Shown: positions 44,421 through 58,770, numbered from the stretch's first letter. The stretch: 64,000 nucleotides of DNA from Corydoras sp. C115 (GCA_019802505.1 JAFMOC010000031.1:1096001-1160000), one strand, 5' to 3'. Made by a program: numbers and translations. Notes: generated from the letters alone by a model not told the origin.

Positions 44421-46414
44421 GCAGTGAGGCTAAGTGTTAAAAGGCAGGGAGTTTGTTTTGAAGGTCTTTAAGGTTGTGATGGTGTTCCTCTGAACGAATC
44501 ACTCAGCATAGTCTTTCCATTGAACCAATTTTGTGAGACAACGATTTAAAGACACAATTATAAACCGTAAATATTACAGCAAAAGGTAAATACAACATGT
44601 TTCCTACTAATTATTGAAGAGTTTCTTCATTTTCAGTTTGATCACTTCTCAAGGTCAGTACAGCATAAAAAGATTCACTGCTCAGTCATAGCCATCATGT
44701 CCAGTCCCATAAGGGTGATCTCACACGATGCCGGCTGGAGTCTCTCTGCTAATTATGGTGAGTGCTGTGTTGTGCATTCTGCACCGGACTGTGAGACAGT
44801 TTCTCGGTGATCTTGACGTTCACATCAATAGCAGTTTGAGAATGATGGATATTCTGTGCCAGCAACAAAGGGCTGCTTCTTGATTATAAATTCAGCACGG
44901 CTTGTGATGCAAAAGGCAAATGGTGAAAATCAGATGTGGGCAGGAGGTTGCTTAATACCTAAACTTCTGTGTATCAAGGCATTTCAAACAACCCAACGCC
45001 ACATGACGGCATCATTCTTCATGTCCAGATGCAGACATCATGACTAATCCTTTATTAGTCAGATGATTTTTTTAGTCAGTCCATTGTTCACTTAGGCAGA
45101 AAAAAATGATGCCACAATACATTTCAAATTCTTTTCTCAATGTGACATAATATAGCAGAATTTAATTTTTTAGGCCGTCTAGTAAGGATTTTGTAGCGTG
45201 CCAGTTTCGTAAAGTAGAAGGGATAAGAGAGTGAGATATGACTCCTGCAGCACACAGGCACGTATTTTTAAAGGTTTTATTTCTTCGGGGACGGGCCTGA
45301 TTGTGATGAGTGGTGATTTATGGCAAGGAAAGATTAATATAATTTGCTCAGCAGCTTTTTGCTGTAGAGCATCTTATCAATATCAAGGACCTTACCTAAA
45401 TTATTTCTTTATCATCATGGGCATTGACAACATCCAAGGCTGTGGCTGCTGGGAAAAAAAAACAAAAAAAAACTAGTTGCACAAGATGTTGACAGTGTGA
45501 AGGCTGCAAATGCAGAGAGTTGTAGTAAGTAAGAGTTTGAGGACATATTGTACTAAAATCTTAACAGCCATCGAAACTAATGGCCCGTGGTTTTATAGCA
45601 TTATAATGTAGGCTGTACTGCTGCTAAACTTAAGCTTTGTGCACTGTCACAGACTTCTGCATACATAGATCACTTCCTCCATGCTCTTAATTTTGGTAAT
45701 ATTACAGCATTGGCATGAATGTGAGCACTTTCCGCAAATATTTGTGCAAGTGTATGGTATTATTGGCTTGGTGTTTAATATTAACCACACGTGTGCTCAT
45801 CACCCACAATGTACTTTGAAGCTTGGGCAACTTCCATTGTCAGGGTGAAATGGTGCATCAGATCATTTATCTCAAGGCTCTTTAATGTGCTGGTAAACTT
45901 GGACTTAAAGGACAGTTGAAGGGCTTAATAGACTGAATGAGTGGGGATGGATGAGACAAATGAGTTTTAGAGGAGATGTGACGGTCAGGTGTACACATGC
46001 TTGAAAATATTTTAGTGTTTTCATTCCAATAAAACGTGTGATGATCATTACATAAACTGTATAACCGCATTGACCTCAACCAGCAAATACAGATACGTAT
46101 AAGTTCATTTGGTTAAAGGAGTATGCAGATGATGTAATACATTTTTTTTAAGTATTCTCTAGTGCACTTCTGCATCAGGGGCTTTGTCTTTTGTTTCTTG
46201 GCACACTGAGGCTTCTTGTTTTAAAATAGCAGTCTTTAGGGAAATGACCTTAATTTTTGTGGGAAAAAAAAACAAGTAGTTGCTTATATGTTTTATGAAA
46301 ACCTAGTATTGAGCATAAATTAAAACCCTGGGACAGATAATATTAATGGTTCATCAGAAACTATATTGTGTATATGCTGTACAAGAAATATTAGAATAAT
46401 TAAGATTCTATAGG

Positions 46415-46645
46415 TAGGTGGGTTGGCAGCACAGTACTTAGGATGTTTGTCTATTGATCTGAAGGTTGTGGGTTCATATCCCAGGACTTCGGAAGTTACC
46501 AATGTGGGTCCTAAAGCAAGGCCTCTAACCCTCATTGCTCCAGGGGGACATCCGTGTGTTCCCTGTGTTGGGCCAAGTTGGGATACTTGTAAGTCGTCTT
46601 GAACAAAAGCATCCGCTAAATGACCAAATGTAAATGTATATTCCA
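46415..46645 (+). mobile_element. tRNA-derived SINE with L2-like 3' tail
   Basis: It has a head-like GGTTGGCAGCACAGTACTTA, a B box GGGTTCATATCCCAG, and a tail CTTGTAAGTCGTCTTGAACA followed by AAAGCATCCGCTAAATGACC. The tail is the familiar fish SINE/LINE2-type 3' end. It is moderately diverged. Confidence 0.75.
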
Positions 46646-48119
46646 AATGTAATTTAATGTCAAAGCTCTATTGTGATGTCATTCACATGGCTGGAATTAC
46701 TGATAAAGGCAAGTTTATTCCATCAGCCCAAAGACTTCATTTCGATCCCAAAAGTGTATTTTCTTACTTCACAAAATGTGGTCGTCAGATTCGAAGTGAT
46801 GTTCTCTTTAAGGACCATGGAACGTAGGCTACAGCTCAGGGTCTATTAAGCTGCATTACCACACGTAAGCCTAGTGTCTCTCCCCTCGGCTAAGACACTA
46901 ATGATTATGCATGAGCTGCTTGAACCATTTAGGAACATTTGTGTGCTAATGATTTTGCTGAAAATAAGTTTGAATTCCACATGCCTTTTTTTCTTTTGTA
47001 CGAGCCCATTATTGCAGTCAGCACAGGAGGAGCGCCTGATTTCACAGCACCATCCAGCAGACCTTCACCACAATCCCCATTATTAGCAACTGATGCTGAT
47101 CATTCAAATAAAAGGGAATTTTAAATGAAATAGAAATTCATATTCTGTTATTTCTGCTCTAAATTGTGTCATCATCCACCCAAATATTAGACGCACAGAC
47201 CAGATGTGTTCCTTTTGGAACCAAAAAGGCATCGTTCCTCTTCATCATCACGCTGTGAGCATGCTCTGCTGTCACGTGTGAAGTGTGCTGTTTTAAACTC
47301 GAATGCAGAGCCGCCGGAAATTTCCTTCAAGACGCCGCCCTCTTTCCTTCTTTTACTCTTAAGACTTTTATTTTAGAGTAAGCAACATGAATTATTAAGC
47401 TCATGACATGTTGGATCATTGATTTATCCCTCATCAGGCTCCAGTTCTGCCTAGACTTTCTGGCTTTTCTGCATTATTTACTACGACTTATCTTGCTATT
47501 TTTACAGATATTGAACTAATTTGATTTCACGAGGTAATAAAATAGCACACTGACAACGGGATTTGATAAAAGATGCCATTCTTTTACCATTTATGTTCTG
47601 CACTGTTGAAGGCCAGTAACGTCTATGTACTGTTGAGTTGTGATTGTGGTCATGCAAGAAATCCTAAAATAGTATGAACAGATGCATCCCTTGGCTGAAA
47701 ACCAAAGCACACTTGGCTGATAATTTCATTAGACAAACATTCTGGACAGAGTAACACATTTTATTTTTCACTTACATGTAGTGTAATTGAATTTCTTTAA
47801 ATGAACATAGTGCCTTTTTGGAAGAAACAGCTTTTTAGTGGCATTAGAGCCATGAACACCATGAAAATCCTTTTGGCTGGTATAGTAAATTAGAATATTG
47901 TGTAGCAAACACTTCTCTAAATATTCAACTAAATCTAATATGTAAATAAACTGCATACAGAAGACAGAGAAGAATGCATGTAACTGCATGGCTCTTTTAT
48001 AAAATTAGTTTCTGAGTAGATAAAATAAAACAGTACCTGCAAAGTACTTGATCATCCATGCTTTATATTGAATTTGGTAAATGAGTATTGTATGAGTTTT
48101 GCATGTTAGTGTTGGTACA

Positions 48120-48250
48120 CCATACAGGGAAAAGTATCAGGATGTTTACATATTATACATCCCATCACAAGTTTTGATGGACATAAGGTCATCACCCAGC
48201 CATTCTAGACCCTGCTTTGTGCACATCTGTGAAAGAGAACAGGGCCTTCC
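48120..48250. mobile_element. Possible decayed DNA transposon fragment
   Basis: The text from AAAAGTATCAGGATG through ATGGACATAAGGTCATCACC and TTTGTGCACATCTGTGAAAG resembles, from memory, a small DNA transposon common in fish. A second fragment of similar type may lie at 59998-60050 (GAGCCAGGCCTTATCGACCA). Confidence 0.35.
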
Positions 48251-49764
48251 CCAAACTGTTTACATCGAAATTTAATCAAAACAAATTAAAGCACACAGGA
48301 AAGGGATGTAACAGCACTGTTCTTCGCTTCACGTCCTGCCTAATTATACCTATTTTCCATGATTTATTCACATGATATATTCCTTCTCGTGCCTTAGTGC
48401 TTTATTATCATGCCAGCTTCACATGTTGGCTTTATGTTAAGGGCATTAGATAAGTGTATACAATTATATCTAAATTTGGAATGACAGAGAAGCTCAGCAG
48501 GTAGCTAACTGAGTTTAGTGGAATTTAATACTTCGTGTCCACATTAGTTTTAATTAGATATTCTGATTTCTGCTCACTTTAAACAGCATGCCAGTGGGTG
48601 GCTTGGTTTAATGTAATTAGCTGTAGATTTTAGAAAGGCTGAGTAAACAGGTGTGTGTCGTCTCCCATAATGCTTTTTCTCACTTGCTTCATTTCTTTAA
48701 TACAGAGTCCTGACACTGGACTACAGGACAATTTTTGGATCTACTTCAGTTTAGTTCACTTTAATTTGTTGCTTGCTCACTGCACTTAAGACGACCTGTC
48801 TGCTGTTTCACTCTCACTCTGTATCTTTTTATCACTGCTAAATGGGGGGATTATCTTCCTAGCTTTGGCCCTAATGCTGAGACATTTATCAGTTTTTAGA
48901 GACACCTGAGGACGTTTTTCTTCTGCGAGCACTTACGCTTTAATCTGACAAAAAACAAAAGTAAGGGGAAAATTAGCACATTAGATCGGCAAATAGTCAG
49001 GGTTGATAATACTGTAGTTTGGCATCCTGGCATGTTCTCTTCTGTTAGTCTCTTTGGGAAAAAAATCTGCAAAATGATTAAATGTAAACGTGAACGTTAA
49101 AGTGCAAGAACTACTTAAATATACAAATCAGTTACTAAATGTATTAACTAATTAGGAGGGACGAGTATTACTTTGCTTTGACCCCACATTAAAGAGATTG
49201 GGTGCAAAAATCTGCAGCGATATAATCTAAAAACTAGCAGAGCGCCACATTGTCCTTATGAAATAGAATTGACCCCCTTTATAAATTAAAGCAGCACCAT
49301 ATTTTGGATGCAGAGGTCATGTCCTTATGCTGCAGTGCTGACAAATATGCCTGGAGTGGGTTACTAATTCAGTCCCAGTGCCACCACATCCCTCTCTTTC
49401 TGCCTGATCTTTCTTTGTCTTCCTCTCTGTGGAGCCTTCAATTGCGCAATGCCTCCGTATAATGTGACCTCTCTGGCACCCGGGATCGAGCTAAGACTGC
49501 ACACGTTTTAATGCAATTTGCCTGGCTATGAATCTGTGGCTGCAGTGACAGCTTCATCCCGCAGCTGTCAGTCTGAAGCACTGGCTGACTCCACCAGCAC
49601 AGCACGACTGGGTAGGTCATATTTGAATGTCTCAGGCGTGACCCAGGGTTTACTGGTGCTTCATATTCAAAAACCACAAATGATTAAGATTTCAGATTGA
49701 AAGGCAAATGTGTGTTGGAATGTAGTTTCGGCTTTCAGATGTTAATACTAATATTACTACATTT

Positions 49765-49965
49765 CATTATATCGTTTTGCACATGTCTTTATCCAAAGCG
49801 ACATACAAGGATCCTAACGTGATGGCTTGAATCTTTGTAGCAATAAGGGTTATTTGGTAGTACTAAGCACTTTGCCCAGGGGCCCACACCGGCAACTGCC
49901 ACATTGTCCTATGAGAACCTAGATTGGATGCATCAACATTTGCAATGCAGCTCAGTATAAATGGG
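49765..49965 (-). mobile_element. SINE/L2-type tail fragment
   Basis: TCTTTATCCAAAGCGACATA is the reversed fish SINE/L2 tail. It is followed by GCACTTTGCCCAGGGGCCCA, the reversed body. Confidence 0.6.
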
Positions 49966-51534
49966 GTCCCAACCCAACACTATGTTTTATTTGCAATAAA
50001 AGAAGTGATGCACAGCATTAACACCCGTTTGTTTTTCTTCTGAATCCTAAAGGTCCTCTAGCATCTTTAATAATCGTATTGTTCTAGTTACCAGTAATAT
50101 TTTTAATAAATTGCTTTTTGTATTTTGGTTCATTCCAGGCCACTGCCAGAAATTCATTTTCAGCTGGACTCGAGATTCTTTTCTCTGGACTGTAATTAGA
50201 CTATAAAACAGCTTTCACACCTGCACAGCCATAATGAACTTTTTCACGGTCATAAAGAGCTCAGGTCTGAAAGAATAGTGCTTGCATGAAAACTCCTTAA
50301 TAGATAAGTAAAAGTGAAGCAAATTAAACTGCCAAATGGCTTCTGTAATGAATGACTTCTGAAAGACCTCATGGAATACATCTGATTTAGAAAAAAATTT
50401 TTGTGACATGCAAGACAAAAAGCTGAACCTTCCTGAAGTAAAGCTGTTTTTTTTTGTTTTTGGAACAAAATCTGTGTGTTTTTAACGTGTATATTGCAGA
50501 TGGTGATTGGTGGCACACACTGATGAAGTACTCCCAGAGACCACAGTCTATTCATCACTGTCAAACAGGGAAAGTAAAGCTGATAAGTGTGTGTTGCCAT
50601 ATGTGCTGTGTGATGTCAGTGCGGTCTGATAACAGATTGCTCTGTGCTCCTACACAAGTGAACAAATGGAGGAAATGAATGTTGTAGATGCGCATCCCAA
50701 TTTAAGCATGTCATACCAGCTACTCTCTAAGGCTTCTGGTATTTTTTTAAAGGCATCTCTGATTTGCAAGCCAGACATTTGTGCACTGCATCTCCTTACA
50801 CCAAACCATTTGGCAGTGGCCGAGGATTTTTAATGGCTTCATTATAGGATGGGAAGTTTCAATGGAACATGCTGCCAACGCAGAACTCCTCTGCTTCCCT
50901 CATAAAATAAACACACCAATGCCAGCTGTAATTCAGAATGAAGTGTGGCATCTCTACCGGGTAAGGGCCAGGTAAAAACACAGGTCATTTGTGTCCAGCA
51001 GCTTGTGAGAGAACCTTAGTGTTTGTAGTATCACATACTTATGTTTTCTTGGAAGTACTGCCACAGAGCTGCACCCTACTGTGGGAAGAGAGTGGCACAT
51101 GCTGTGCTATCACTCATAACTCAATTTAGGCTGGCGCTAACTCATTCAGGCTTGGCTCGAGCAAGGCCTGAGCATGTTTTCCAGGTGTGAATTTCAAAGC
51201 AGCTTTAGAAAGTGCCATACATACCCTTTGGAGGATGTGTGCACAGAAGCATGTGCCCACAGTTAAGTGAAATCAACCGGAGGCAGATGTGTACTGTGGT
51301 ATTCATATTCTACATAGACTGTTAAGGTGAATACAGATGCAATTGCAGGGAGCCATCTGGATGACACCTGTCATTCTCCCTTTTATTTTTGGCTCAGGGT
51401 TGATGGGGATCATTTAAAATACCGCCTTTGCTCAGACACTGATTCAACTCAAAAGTCAAAAGATGTCAATGTCATACAACTGCATTACCCTCTGAAATGC
51501 ATGATGCATCAAATTTCTTTTCTTCAAACAACAC

Positions 51535-51640
51535 TGAAGCAATGAGCGTTAAGGGCCTTTCTCTAGGCCCCATATTGATAACTTGGTGGACGTCGGATTT
51601 GAAACCCCAACCTTCAGATTGTTGGCCCATCACACTACAA
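51535..51640 (-). mobile_element. SINE-like fragment
   Basis: GTTAAGGGCCTTTCTCTAGG and TTTGAAACCCCAACCTTCAG, then GGCCCATCACACTAC, look like a reversed SINE body and head with a decayed B box. Confidence 0.5.
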
Positions 51641-53435
51641 TAATTTGAATGTTACAATTTCTATAATGTTCACTAACATTAAAATATGTTCCATTTAGAA
51701 CATATGTCAACCTATTGACTCTTGAATTAACAAAGCATGTCATTTTAGTAGAGATGTCTAAACTTTTGCTTAGGCCTGTAGCTGTTAATGAGCTATTTGT
51801 GCTTGGATACATTTAACAACAGACAAGGTTTCATGGGGGAATTTATATTTTTGCCCACTTTGCAACCAGAGCATGCAAATGCTATAATTCCGAGCTCTGA
51901 TTTCCCATGTGAAGTGGAGCAAAGCATACAAGCCACAATTAGTTATATTGGATTTCTTGGAATATCTGCTAATACTGTATAAGACATTAACACTCTTAGT
52001 CTCGATAATGGCATTTTATTTGTAGAATAATTGAACTAATAGTTGTCACTGCAGTTTTACTGTGCTTCCACTTCTGGAGGCTATCTGTAGTAAGCCTTCA
52101 CTTATTACCCAGGCAGCGAATAGTTAGCATGCAGTAACTAGTGAAGGGTGGGCTGGTGAAGAGAGGTTGTTTTATGGCCTTAAGCGAACCAGTTTTTAAT
52201 TGGAATGAGTCCTCCAGAGCCCTGAGGCTGGAACCACTCATTTTGCAGACATGGCTTCAGGCTTGAGTGCTGAGGCCTCCCCAAAAAAAAACACCTAATG
52301 GTTCATAAAATTGCAGTCCAAATGTGGCTTCCACTTTGGGTTTGTTCTGTCATGCAGGGAAGCATATTTCTGTCCCTGCTGGCATTCGTGGAAACCCCTC
52401 TTTCCTGTGCCGGAATTGCTTTATTTTATTACTTTCATTTTCCTGTTTTATATGCTCCTTTCTTGGAGGGCGGTTATTTATCATCGGCCCTGCTGAGAGA
52501 AAAGCAGAACAGAACACAAAGCACAATGCTGGGGGGATGATTTATCACTCCTCACCATGCTCCAGTTCTGCTCTCCCAAGTCAAATGCAAAAAGACAATT
52601 CACTCTGTCGCCAGCGTTCACTCCCTCTCACAGACCTCTTCCAGGTCTGTCCTTCTGCACGCTCACCGAACGATACACAAATGTTCCTGCAGCTGGTACT
52701 GTGCATGTGCCAGTTAATTACCCTGCTAATGAACTTGCTGAGGCTGGCTAATGTGTAAAATGTCATGACAGCAGTCCGGTCCTTTTCTGCGCAGCCATCA
52801 GGCTGAGCCGGCGTGTCAGTCAACCGTACCCTGTGCAGGGTAAAGGCATGTCCATAGATTAGGCATTAAAGTGTTTTGTAGACACATCCAAGGTGTCAGA
52901 AGCCACTGGACAGCAGTAGTCATGTGGGGTAGAATTACCAATCAGCGGTGTTTCCTTGCATCCTCGTGTGCACAGCCGGAGGAAGCCCCAGGCTCTTTTT
53001 CTGCACTGGAGACTCAATAGTAATTGTGCGTGATTCAGCATTTTTTTTCCCACACAGCAATGCTCCCAGACATCAGCATTTGTGGTCTCCAGCTAAATCA
53101 ATATGCACAGCTCAGAAGGTACCCAAAATGCATTAAAATGCATGGCTTTACCAAATGTGCTTTGAAATCAAGATCGGGTCTTATGCCTTTTTGTTTTCAT
53201 CGCTTAATGCTGTTGCACAGTCTCCCTTATGCATTGCATTATCCGATTCCTAAAGCAGAAAGTCCTACTAAAGACTTTCTTTTGAATAACATGACTCATG
53301 CAGTGGTGTTTGGTCAAAACACAAAAAAAGTTTACTCTAAAAAAAAAAAAAAAAAAAGTCTTACTTAAGAGCAGTTTACATATGAGGTGTAGACAAAAAG
53401 TGCAGGGAATATGTCAATTTAAAATGAAATATCAG

Positions 53436-53527
53436 TCGTTGGTGGTGGGGTTCCCCATGCCCATCCAGGGAAAAAGTTTTTAGGCACGTGGCAGATACAC
53501 CCAGGACAGGGCACCACTCCATTACTG

Positions 53528-53581
<54 letters not shown>

Positions 53582-53640
53582 TATAGGGACAATTTAGAGC
53601 AACCAATTCATTTTGACTCCATGTTTTTGGACTGTGGGGA
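53436..53640 (-). mobile_element. Truncated DANA/mermaid-type SINE with (CA)n
   Basis: GGGGTTCCCCATGCCCATCC and CAGATACACCCAGGACAGGG match the tail half of the SINE at 15719-16070. (CA)n lies at 53530-53579, followed by CCATGTTTTTGGACTGTGGG, where the similarity stops. The tRNA-like head is missing. A poly(A) run at 53339-53357 lies just outside. Confidence 0.85.
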
Positions 53641-54954
53641 TCCACACCTTTTCATCCACACCTTGTACACCAACAGAACTCTAAACACCCTCTCAATGAA
53701 TAGCTGTATATTTATCCGAAAAAGAAAAGAATTAAATACAGACTAAATATTTGTCTGGCATGCACAGCTATTTTAAAGCAATGCATGACCTCAGGCTGAT
53801 TCCTCAGAACAGATTCCTCAGAAGTGAATACAAATATACCAAAACTTACAAAACTCCTCAAAAATTAACCAACAGCACAGTAATGCCAACTGTACTGTAA
53901 CACTGGCAATAACTTAATTCCCTTTTGCTGGTTTTAAAGGTCTTGCCAATGTCATATCACTTCATCCTCAGCTCTCTGCTCTCCAGACTTTCAGTGTTGG
54001 AAGTGACACAGCTAAAATCAGCCAAACCAGGCCTTATGCTAGAGTCTGCCACAGTGTATGGCAGAAATTGGGATTTAAATATATCTGGGTTATAAAATAT
54101 ATCTAAAAAAAAATGACATCTCAAGATACCCCTGCCCTTCAGTGGTGCAGCAGATTGAATAAAGGAAATGTTCTGCTCTCACCTCAATGTATTTAGGTTT
54201 GAACCTGAAAAAAAGAATATTTTTGCCAAGTTTTTTAAAAGTTAACTTTCCATCCCCAAATCTGTTGTAAGCAGCAAAGTCTGGAAAATCTTCTGCTCAG
54301 TATGTGCTGTAAGCATCTTCTTGTTTTTAGAGGGCAGTTTGGAGGTAATGGGGGACACGAGGGAAATTTCCTTTTACTTTTGTTTTCACATACTTGCTGA
54401 GTTTATCCTTGTAACTCCAACCTGGGCGAATAGGGGCCGTAAAATTCTTCCTCTGAGATGTGCCAGCTGTAAATGCTCTAGCTACCAGGTTCTGCAGGAA
54501 CAGGAGATAATCTCAACGCAAGATCAAAGTTACACGTAACACTGTTAAGTGTTAGAGATTTTCAACCAAACATCACAAAGTGAATGGAACCTCCGTTAGA
54601 TCTCTTAAAACATCTGTCCTGAGTTAAACTCTGTTAATAAAAGCTAAAGATGTACACACATCATTATTTGCATCTGTATTTATTCAGTTTACAATCTGTC
54701 TTTATTTATTCTTTAACCTGTGAACTGAGTGACCGCATTGTGTGGGTGACTCCTCATTCGCTGACCAAACAAACATGGTTCTAAAGATAAATCTGTATAT
54801 ATGTTCTAATAGAGGTCACCACATCAGAGAAGATTTTTGACTTGGTACATTTTCACACTGAATTCCCTTTCTGATGTAAGCCTCTTTACCCGGGTTTTGG
54901 GATCAGTCCTACAAGTGCACTGAGACACTGACCCCTATTTTTGTGCTTTCAGTG

Positions 54955-55050
54955 TTCGGTTGTGCATGTTGTCAGATTGAAGAAAGGAAACTGGAGCCCC
55001 AGGAGAAAACCCACTCAGGAACAGGGAGGACATGCAGAGTCTACACAGAG
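54955..55050 (-). mobile_element. Old SINE central-domain fragment
   Basis: GAAACTGGAGCCCCAGGAGA, AACCCACTCAGGAACAGGGA and GGACATGCAGAGTCTACACA match the reversed conserved central domain of DANA-type SINEs with many changes. Confidence 0.6.
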
Positions 55051-55447
55051 AAATTCAGGTGACTTACTTGAAATAATTACATGGTGTTGTTAGACTTCCC
55101 TATGAATGTGGATTGTTTTTTTTTACGTATTAGAATTGTGAATGTGTGGGAAACTAGACAACTTACAGAGATAATGTTCACTGACATAAAAAAAAAAATC
55201 ACAAGCAGGACTCATAAACAGTAAACAGAACAGGTATAACAGTGAGTCAGTTATTAAAGTCTTTTTTGCTGACTTGGTTATCTTAGCTATCTTTCATTAT
55301 TAGGTTCAGATTTTGATGAGATGCTGCAGCATCAGTTGCTGGAACTGGTTGCTTGGTTTTAACTTGAACCTATTTTTGATTTTTTTGCTATACATCACAT
55401 CATATATATATCCCAACCAATAAAGTGTGTTTGTGTGTGTGTGTATA

Positions 55448-55450
<3 letters not shown>

Positions 55451-55506
<56 letters not shown>
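55451..55506. repeat. (GA)n microsatellite
   Basis: About 28 GA units, preceded by (GT)n and followed by an A-run. It yields artefactual Ser-Leu ORFs on the minus strand. Confidence 0.97.
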
Positions 55507-55510
<4 letters not shown>

Positions 55511-58500
55511 AAATTAGTGAGATAGTTATGCTTACATTTCTGATGTCGCTCTCTCGTTTGCATATCGACATGCCGATAACCATATTTTACTATTAACTCT
55601 TTTCATCAGTCATAAAGAGAAACACTATTTATATCATTACTTTTGTGAATTATGTTTAAAATGCAGAGCAAAGACATTATTCATACACTATTCAAGGAAA
55701 TGTATTAAACACAAACCATTTCTGAGAAAAATCAATCACTTTCTCCTCACTCATTATTGCTCCATACTATGCATTGAATATTTTGTTTTGATGGCGCTGC
55801 ATGCTGTGGAGGCTACAGTTGCTGTAACTTACACAAAGGCCTTTTTCCTTCCAAGTACAGGATTGCATGTTATTAATATTGTTGAAAACTCTTTGAGAAA
55901 TTAATAATTACACAACTCAATGGTATTGCTAATTATATGAGGCCAGAGACATATTAAAATGTCACATCACATGAATAAAACATTAATGTAATCTAATTAA
56001 CACGTGATTAATAGAAGCCAATTCATTTGCAGTAATTAGCTTATTAGTTAGCAGTATTTCAAGCCTCTAAATACCAAATTTAATACTATTGTTTAAGCCA
56101 TATTAAAAACTCTCAGGGAATCAGTATGCTCCTTTGTCTTTAAACTAAGAAGTCATGTGACGGTCTCATCTGCATCACAATCATATGCCATATTTGAATT
56201 GTTATGACGACCCCTATAAGTAGTCAAGTATAGCATGTTTACATCTGCCACTAAATAATTGTTATGACATTTGTTACGACAAGTCATGCAGGCCTGTCCT
56301 TAGTTGGTGCTGTATTGAATTTAGAAAAATTAAGATACAAATTGGTCTAGATGGAATGACTTTGTGAAATGCACAGATATATAATACTCTTACATTAATA
56401 TACACTTAATCGCAGTGATTTTGCAAATATATTATTAAAATAAAAAAATTACATTCAAAGCAGATTCATCTGTTTTGTTAAGAATTTATAAGGATGCTGA
56501 TTATTGTGGTTGAATTATTTCTTGATGAGGCTTTTTAATCTTTTTAAATAAATGCACTTCAATTAAAACTGAGCTTTGTCTTTTAGTTGAAGAGATGCAT
56601 TTATTTCATAACCATTTAACTCAAGTTAAACAGGGAAAACAATAAGTGGTGGGAACTGTAGATAGAAGATAATTTTCTTTTGCTTTTGTTACATTACAGC
56701 CACATAAATCCGAAGCAAGACTAATGAAGCAAAGTGCAGACTTCAAACGATTTCTTGGACAAAACGTGGGTTAAATAAAACATTTAGGGTAAATAATTTA
56801 ATTCCTCCATTCAGGCATGGAGGCTGTCATTAAAGTCCAAGCAGTTCCATCATTAAGCCGTGCTGGCAGTCACCTGCTCTCACAAGCGTAAAAGAGGTGG
56901 CATGAATCACAATTTCCAAGGCCTACTGAACATGTGGGACCGTGTGCCTGTGACAGGTATTACATCTATATTTACTCATATGACTGAAGGTACCGCAGTG
57001 CATGTCGATGATCGTGGAGATTTGTGCATGCTGACGCATTCAGCTGCCTTCTCACTGTTTTTCTAATTAAAGGCAGCGCGTGGGCTGAGCAGAAGAGGGC
57101 AATAAATCACCCACACTCTCAGGTGCATTCCCCGTGCACTGACATTTCACTGTCAGGCAAAACTGATTGACTTTCCCTAGGTGCTTCTGTGCAGGGAAAC
57201 TGCTATCAACTCGCAATGAGACAAAAGCAGTTTTAGGAAGCAGGCCATATGTTAAACAGAATGGTCTGTATGTGATCAGAGGTTAGGGCACTTCTAAAGC
57301 TTGGCTGCCTTTTGCAATTCAATAGGTCTCCGGGCCAAAAGAGGAGTGTAATGTCCAGCATGCTCCTAAGGAGGTGTAGTGTGGGCTGTCATGTTTAGGT
57401 TTGTTTATAGCTTCATGAACACCTTCCATGACTTTTGGTGTAAATTATATTTTTGATTGTTACCAGGGTGGTTATGTGAAGTTTGTTTGTTGCATTCAAA
57501 TTATTAGTCCCATGTACTAGTAGAGTGTCTCTAGTATACAAAACTACTGCTAAAAACTTTTTTGTGTTATTTGCATACAAATGTAATGTATTATATTTTA
57601 CTACGGACACTGGGAGACGCAGTTGGCTGAGTTGATATTTAAACATGGGCACATTTAAATGAATACACATTTTTTTCTATTCTTATGGACAGTTTGTTGT
57701 TTTATTTATATTACTTCAGAACAAGTCCTTCAGGGTTAACCTAGCTTTGTTTGTCCGTAAATATATCTGAAGTTTTATTTTTCTGCACTGCCTTGTTTAC
57801 AGCCACCATTGTACTTTCCACTGCTCTGCGTAAATCAATACTTATGACTATTACATAGAATTGATTCCTTTCTTCTTTCAGACAAAAATATGCTGAACCT
57901 GTTTTTTTTCCACAGAACACCAACGTAGGAAATGCACATTATATGCATGTTTACAAAAGTTTAGTAAAGACATTGCAAGAGAGCCAAAAGCTGGGTGTTG
58001 AAATCGGGAAGCTCAGGTGCTGTTTTTTCCTCATGCAGTGAATCATGAAAATGAAAAATGACCCTTGTGTAAAAAACCCATTTGCTCACCTGACAGCTGC
58101 ACTATAGAAACTGTACAATGACATGGCATTGATAAGCCTGGACAGGAGACTGACTTTTATCAGTGTTCTCTCATAGACGGCTGTTATCTGTCCTTTGTCC
58201 TACACTGATGTATACAGAATGCAAATACATATCAGTGCTAATGACCTTGAATGTTGATATATGGAGGCTAAAAATCATATATGCTACAATAATCTGTTTT
58301 ATTTTATGTATATAATTAACAATAGTGTGTGTTTTTTTACATGATAGGCATTTAAAAGTCTGCATAAATAGTTTTCTGTTGACTTTTTCTCTAAAAGATG
58401 ATATTTGGTTCATGTTAACATAGGAAACAAACAACTTTTTTGATTAAAATTGAATAACAATTTCTTTCTTGTCAGGGAAATGTTTAAATGTGTGTTTATT

Positions 58501-58699
58501 TTTGTTAATATAAAATTCATTAAGCACTTTTTTTTTTTAAATAGTTCAGCATAAAAAAGTTCTCTCCTAATTTACTAACACATTCCATCTACAAAAAGCT
58601 GTTAAGACTTCATTACTGCAGCTGTAACAGCTTCTATACTTCTAGTAAGGCATTCTTTCTTTCTTTCTGCCAAATAAACAAAATATTACCCATGTGTGT

Positions 58700-58770
58700 A
58701 ACATTAATGTGTATCTGCCCTGCGATGGACTGACAGCCTGTACAGGGTGTTTGCTGACCCTCCGTACCTT
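58700..58770 (+). mobile_element. Possible SINE tail fragment
   Basis: GTATCTGCCCTGCGATGGAC followed by TGACAGCCTGTACAGGGTGT resembles the CTGCGATGGACTGGCGACCT block common in fish SINEs. It is short. Confidence 0.45.

Noticed and set aside
46939..47124. Possible terminal exon ending near AATAAA at about 47105
   Set aside because: The frame is short, the AATAAA lies within the open frame itself, and the acceptor is only moderate.
52324..52758. 144-codon plus-strand open frame with a hydrophobic stretch
   Set aside because: Several phases and both strands are open over the same bases, which suggests composition rather than coding. No family was recognised.
55306..55583. Ser-Leu repeat protein on the minus strand
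   Set aside because: Translation of a (GA)n microsatellite.
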